Positions 6,638 to 8,592 of a DNA stretch of 8,592 bases are shown piece by piece. The stretch spans positions 1 through 8,592 of the forward strand of contig URVW01000081.1 of NCBI GenBank assembly GCA_900551435.1, written 5' to 3'. The position numbers were made by a program, and so were the translations under genes. Position 1 is the stretch's first letter; the number at the start of each line of letters is the position of its first letter. The notes below the pieces were generated by a model that was not told the origin of the DNA, searched no databases, and saw nothing but the letters and a program-made list of their open reading frames with translations. Origin of the DNA: an uncultured Faecalibacterium sp. Its GTDB lineage: Bacteria > Bacillota > Clostridia > Oscillospirales > Ruminococcaceae.

Positions 6638-8266
6638 TCAGAAAATCATCATCCCGCTGCCGTTGCTGCCGTCGTCATAGAAGCTGTCGCTGCTGACCGA
6701 GCTGGGATCGTAGCCCACGGTGTCGCCTTCCTGAATGCCGCTGACGATCTGGGTGTAGTTGTCATCGCTGACGCCGGTCTTGACGGACACATACACGAAG
6801 CCGTCCGGGGCGTCCATGCCCTGCTCGGCGTTGGCGGCGCTGGGCGAATCCTGCGTCACCAGCACATAACCGCCGCGCTGGACCGCCGCATTCGGCACGG
6901 CCAGAGCGTTGACGGCCTCGGCCACGACGATCTCGGCGTTGGCGTTCATGCCCGGGCGCAGACCGTCCGTCTCATCGATGCGGATGGTGACGGGGTAAGT
7001 CGTCGTGCCGCCGTTGGACGTGCCCTTCATGGAAACGCGGGTCACCACGCCGTCATAGGTCTGGTCCTCGATGGCATCCGCCGTGATCTTGACCCGCTGG
7101 CCCACCGAGATGGAGCTGATCTGCAGTTCGTCCACGTTGATGTTCATTTCCAGATAGCTCAGGTCATACAGGGTGCAGAGGGTATCGCCCGATTTCACGG
7201 CGTCGCCCGCCTTGGCGTCCCGCTCGATGACCGTGCCGCTGATAGGTGCGGTGATGGTGTAGTTCTCCATGGCGTCCTGCAGGTTCTGCAGCGAGATCTG
7301 CGCGCTGCGCAGGGACTCGGACGCTGACTGGATGGATTCGTTCAGGTCGTCGCCCGAAAGCTCGAGGATGATATCATCCTTTGCCACCTCAGAGCCTTCC
7401 TGCACGTTGATGGACGTCACCGTGCCGGACGCCTGTGCAGTCAGGGTGCGCTCGGCCTGATAGGCAAAGGTCGCCGAGCCGATGGAGCTGATGCCGTTGA
7501 TGGTCGCCGATGCGGCCTGTGCGATGGTCAGACCGCCCGCGTTCCGGACCGTGATGACCACGGTGCGGGTCAGCAGGTTGCCGGTGCTCAGCGCATCCGT
7601 GCCGGTCACAGAAGTCACCGTGCCGGTCAGCTGCTCAAACGTGCCGTCCAGCGTCACGTCGGCGTTCTGTCCCACCACGAAATTTGCGGCATCTGCGGCC
7701 GGAAATTCCAGCGTCAGCAGCATCTTGGAGTTATCGCGGACGATGGCCACTTCCTGTCCGCTGGTCACCTCGTCGCCCTTGGCCACCTTGAGCACGCTGA
7801 CCGTGCCCGCGACTTCGGCCCGCACATACTGCCGGTCCACGACCTTATCATAGCTGCGCTGGGCCTGCTGCATCGCGATGGCGGCCTTTTCGTAGTTGGT
7901 GGAAGCGTCCGAGCTGTCGATGGTGTAGAGGACCGTATTTTCCTCCACCACATCGCCCTCGTTCAGCTCGCCGGTCAGGACCTTGCCCGCCACCAGCGAC
8001 TTCACCGTGTAGGTATTGGCCGGGTTCAGTGTGCCCGTGCCGCTGAAGGTGTTGGAGACGTCCCGCCGTTCCGGCGCGGCCTCCACATAGCTGGTGTCCA
8101 CGCTGGCCTGTTTCGCCTGTTTGGGCCACAGCAGGAACGCACCGCCCGCGATGGCGACGCACGCCACCGGGACCAGCCACTTCCAGTTCTTCTTCCAGAA
8201 CGTGCCCTTTTCCTTGGCGGGCGCTTCGGATGCTTCCGGGGTGTCCTTCTTCTTGTTCCAGTTCAT
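6638..8266 (-). CDS. HlyD/MacA-family efflux adaptor with two lipoyl-hairpin units
   Basis: A single N-terminal membrane anchor (residues about 30-47) places the 542-residue protein outside the membrane. Two copies of a lipoyl-hairpin-lipoyl unit follow. Copy one has half-motifs at about 86-118 and 147-178 around a short helical hairpin (about 119-146). Copy two has them at about 276-303 and 337-368 around a hairpin at about 304-336, then a beta-barrel (about 369-449) with the GLRPGMNANAEIVV signature and a membrane-proximal domain to about 520. The C-terminal tail is rich in Ser, Asp and Gly. Usual MacA-like adaptors are shorter and have one such unit. The hairpins are short, as expected for a cell without an outer-membrane tunnel. 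In YknX- and MacA-like systems this subunit contacts the permease and stimulates ATP hydrolysis. AGGGAGGAAT (8274-8283), seven bases before the ATG, is a strong ribosome site. It is the first gene of the operon. Confidence 0.93.
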   Translation of the reverse strand: MNWNKKKDTPEASEAPAKEKGTFWKKNWKWLVPVACVAIAGGAFLLWPKQAKQASVDTSYVEAAPERRDVSNTFSGTGTLNPANTYTVKSLVAGKVLTGELNEGDVVEENTVLYTIDSSDASTNYEKAAIAMQQAQRSYDKVVDRQYVRAEVAGTVSVLKVAKGDEVTSGQEVAIVRDNSKMLLTLEFPAADAANFVVGQNADVTLDGTFEQLTGTVTSVTGTDALSTGNLLTRTVVITVRNAGGLTIAQAASATINGISSIGSATFAYQAERTLTAQASGTVTSINVQEGSEVAKDDIILELSGDDLNESIQSASESLRSAQISLQNLQDAMENYTITAPISGTVIERDAKAGDAVKSGDTLCTLYDLSYLEMNINVDELQISSISVGQRVKITADAIEDQTYDGVVTRVSMKGTSNGGTTTYPVTIRIDETDGLRPGMNANAEIVVAEAVNALAVPNAAVQRGGYVLVTQDSPSAANAEQGMDAPDGFVYVSVKTGVSDDNYTQIVSGIQEGDTVGYDPSSVSSDSFYDDGSNGSGMMIF

Positions 8267-8291
8267 TTTCCAGATTCCTCCCTATGTCGTC

Positions 8292-8313
8292 CGGGAGCGC
8301 ACACGCCCTCCCG
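8292..8313 (-). promoter_or_regulatory. Hairpin in the exporter operon leader
   Basis: CGGGAG (8292-8297) and CTCCCG (8308-8313) form a perfect 6-bp stem that extends by two more pairs past one mismatch, with a four-base loop. It lies between the predicted transcription start and the ribosome site of the adaptor gene. No T-run follows, so it is not a terminator. It may stabilise the messenger or influence translation; no known riboswitch is recognised. Confidence 0.5.
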
Positions 8314-8331
8314 TCAGGTTCTGTTACCTGT

Positions 8332-8360
8332 AGTGTATCGCATTTTTTCAGCTTGCACAA
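8332..8360 (-). promoter_or_regulatory. Predicted promoter of the exporter operon with overlapping dyad
   Basis: On the minus strand -35 TTGTGC (8355-8360) and -10 TACACT (8332-8337) are 17 bases apart, giving a leader of about 60 bases. Neither hexamer is close to consensus, as often seen for regulated promoters. A short palindrome, GCTTG-CA-CAAGC (8351-8362), covers the -35 and could bind a repressor or activator. The AT-rich run just upstream (about 8363-8405) resembles an UP element. The prediction is by eye. Confidence 0.5.
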
Positions 8361-8431
8361 GCGTCCAAATTTTATTTCACCAATTTTTTAACAAAAATAT
8401 TAAATTCCCTCACTTTTTTCCTGCAAAAGAC

Positions 8432-8468
8432 AAAAAAAGCGGCTCCCGGAAAAGCCTCCGGGGGCCGC
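8432..8468 (-). terminator. Rho-independent terminator of the GGGtGRT-family gene
   Basis: On the minus strand an 11-bp stem with one mismatch (8458-8468 with 8439-8449, core CCGG) and an eight-base loop is followed by seven T (8432-8438). It lies 23 bases past the stop of the gene at the right edge and isolates it from the exporter operon. Confidence 0.92.
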
Positions 8469-8491
8469 AGAAACGCTTTGGAAAAAGGAGC

Positions 8492-8592
8492 TTATGCGTT
8501 TGCCTGAGCAGCAGCAACAGCGCAAGCGACGGTAGCACCGACCATGGGGTTGTTGCCCATGCCGATCAGACCCATCATCTCAACGTGTGCGG
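8492..8592 (-). CDS. GGGtGRT-family protein, C-terminal fragment
   Basis: Only the last 32 codons and the stop are in the window; the gene runs in from the right. The residues AHVEMMGLIGMGNNPMVGAT followed by an alanine-rich end match my memory of the C-terminus of GGGtGRT proteins. These are a conserved family of about 330 residues found mainly in Clostridia and other anaerobes, with no established biochemical role. The gene ends in TAA at 8492-8494 and has its own terminator, so it is the last gene of its transcript. The assignment rests on a short but distinctive tail. Confidence 0.72.
   Translation of the reverse strand, partial: AHVEMMGLIGMGNNPMVGATVACAVAAAQANA

Noticed and set aside
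5437..7327. Plus-strand open frames opposite the ABC transporter genes (5437-5958, 6018-6626, 6623-7327)
   Set aside because: All are antisense to genes with complete motifs, are rich in His, Asp, Val and Ala, and lack ribosome sites.
8292..8313. Leader hairpin as a terminator
   Set aside because: No T-run follows it on either strand.

Overview
The window looks like a chromosomal segment of a high-GC Clostridia member. Faecalibacterium or a close Oscillospiraceae relative is my best guess. The guess rests on overall style: GC-rich codon use in the right-hand 7 kb, strong GGAGG ribosome binding sites, an S-layer-homology protein, a YknXYZ/MacAB-type transporter, and the C-terminus of a GGGtGRT-family protein. 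No 16S or other marker gene is present, so the taxonomy is inference.

There are two unlike halves. The left part (about 1-1560) is accessory DNA. It holds a decayed relaxase (1-about 310, plus strand) whose catalytic middle appears deleted, and a rho-independent terminator (319-355). Next comes an AT-rich minus-strand gene for a stand-alone SIR2-like protein (361-1323), followed by about 240 bases of hairpin-rich non-coding DNA. A tRNA-Pro(GGG) gene (1562-1639, minus) follows, with its 3' end facing the accessory DNA. This is the usual geometry of an element integrated at a tRNA 3' end, although no integrase or duplicated attachment core is visible here.

The right part (1712-8266) reads as one minus-strand operon, transcribed from right to left. 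A promoter near 8332-8360 precedes a HlyD/MacA-like adaptor with two lipoyl-hairpin units (6638-8266). Then come a MacB/LolD-type ABC ATPase (5862-6623), a MacB/FtsX-type permease (4663-5865), a secreted SLH-domain protein (2497-4650) and a ComF-family phosphoribosyltransferase (1712-2476, GTG start). Gaps are 20 bases or less and ATPase and permease overlap by four bases. The first three genes should form an ATP-driven efflux or envelope-stress exporter, and the SLH protein probably acts at the cell wall beside it. comF is probably only a passenger in the same transcript. A consensus promoter in the comF-tRNA gap gives the tRNA its own transcription.

At the right edge (8492-8592, minus) is the last part of a GGGtGRT-family gene with its own terminator (8432-8468), which separates it from the exporter operon.

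The best candidates for something undescribed are the SIR2-like cargo gene beside the relaxase remnant, and the SLH protein built into a MacAB-like exporter operon.
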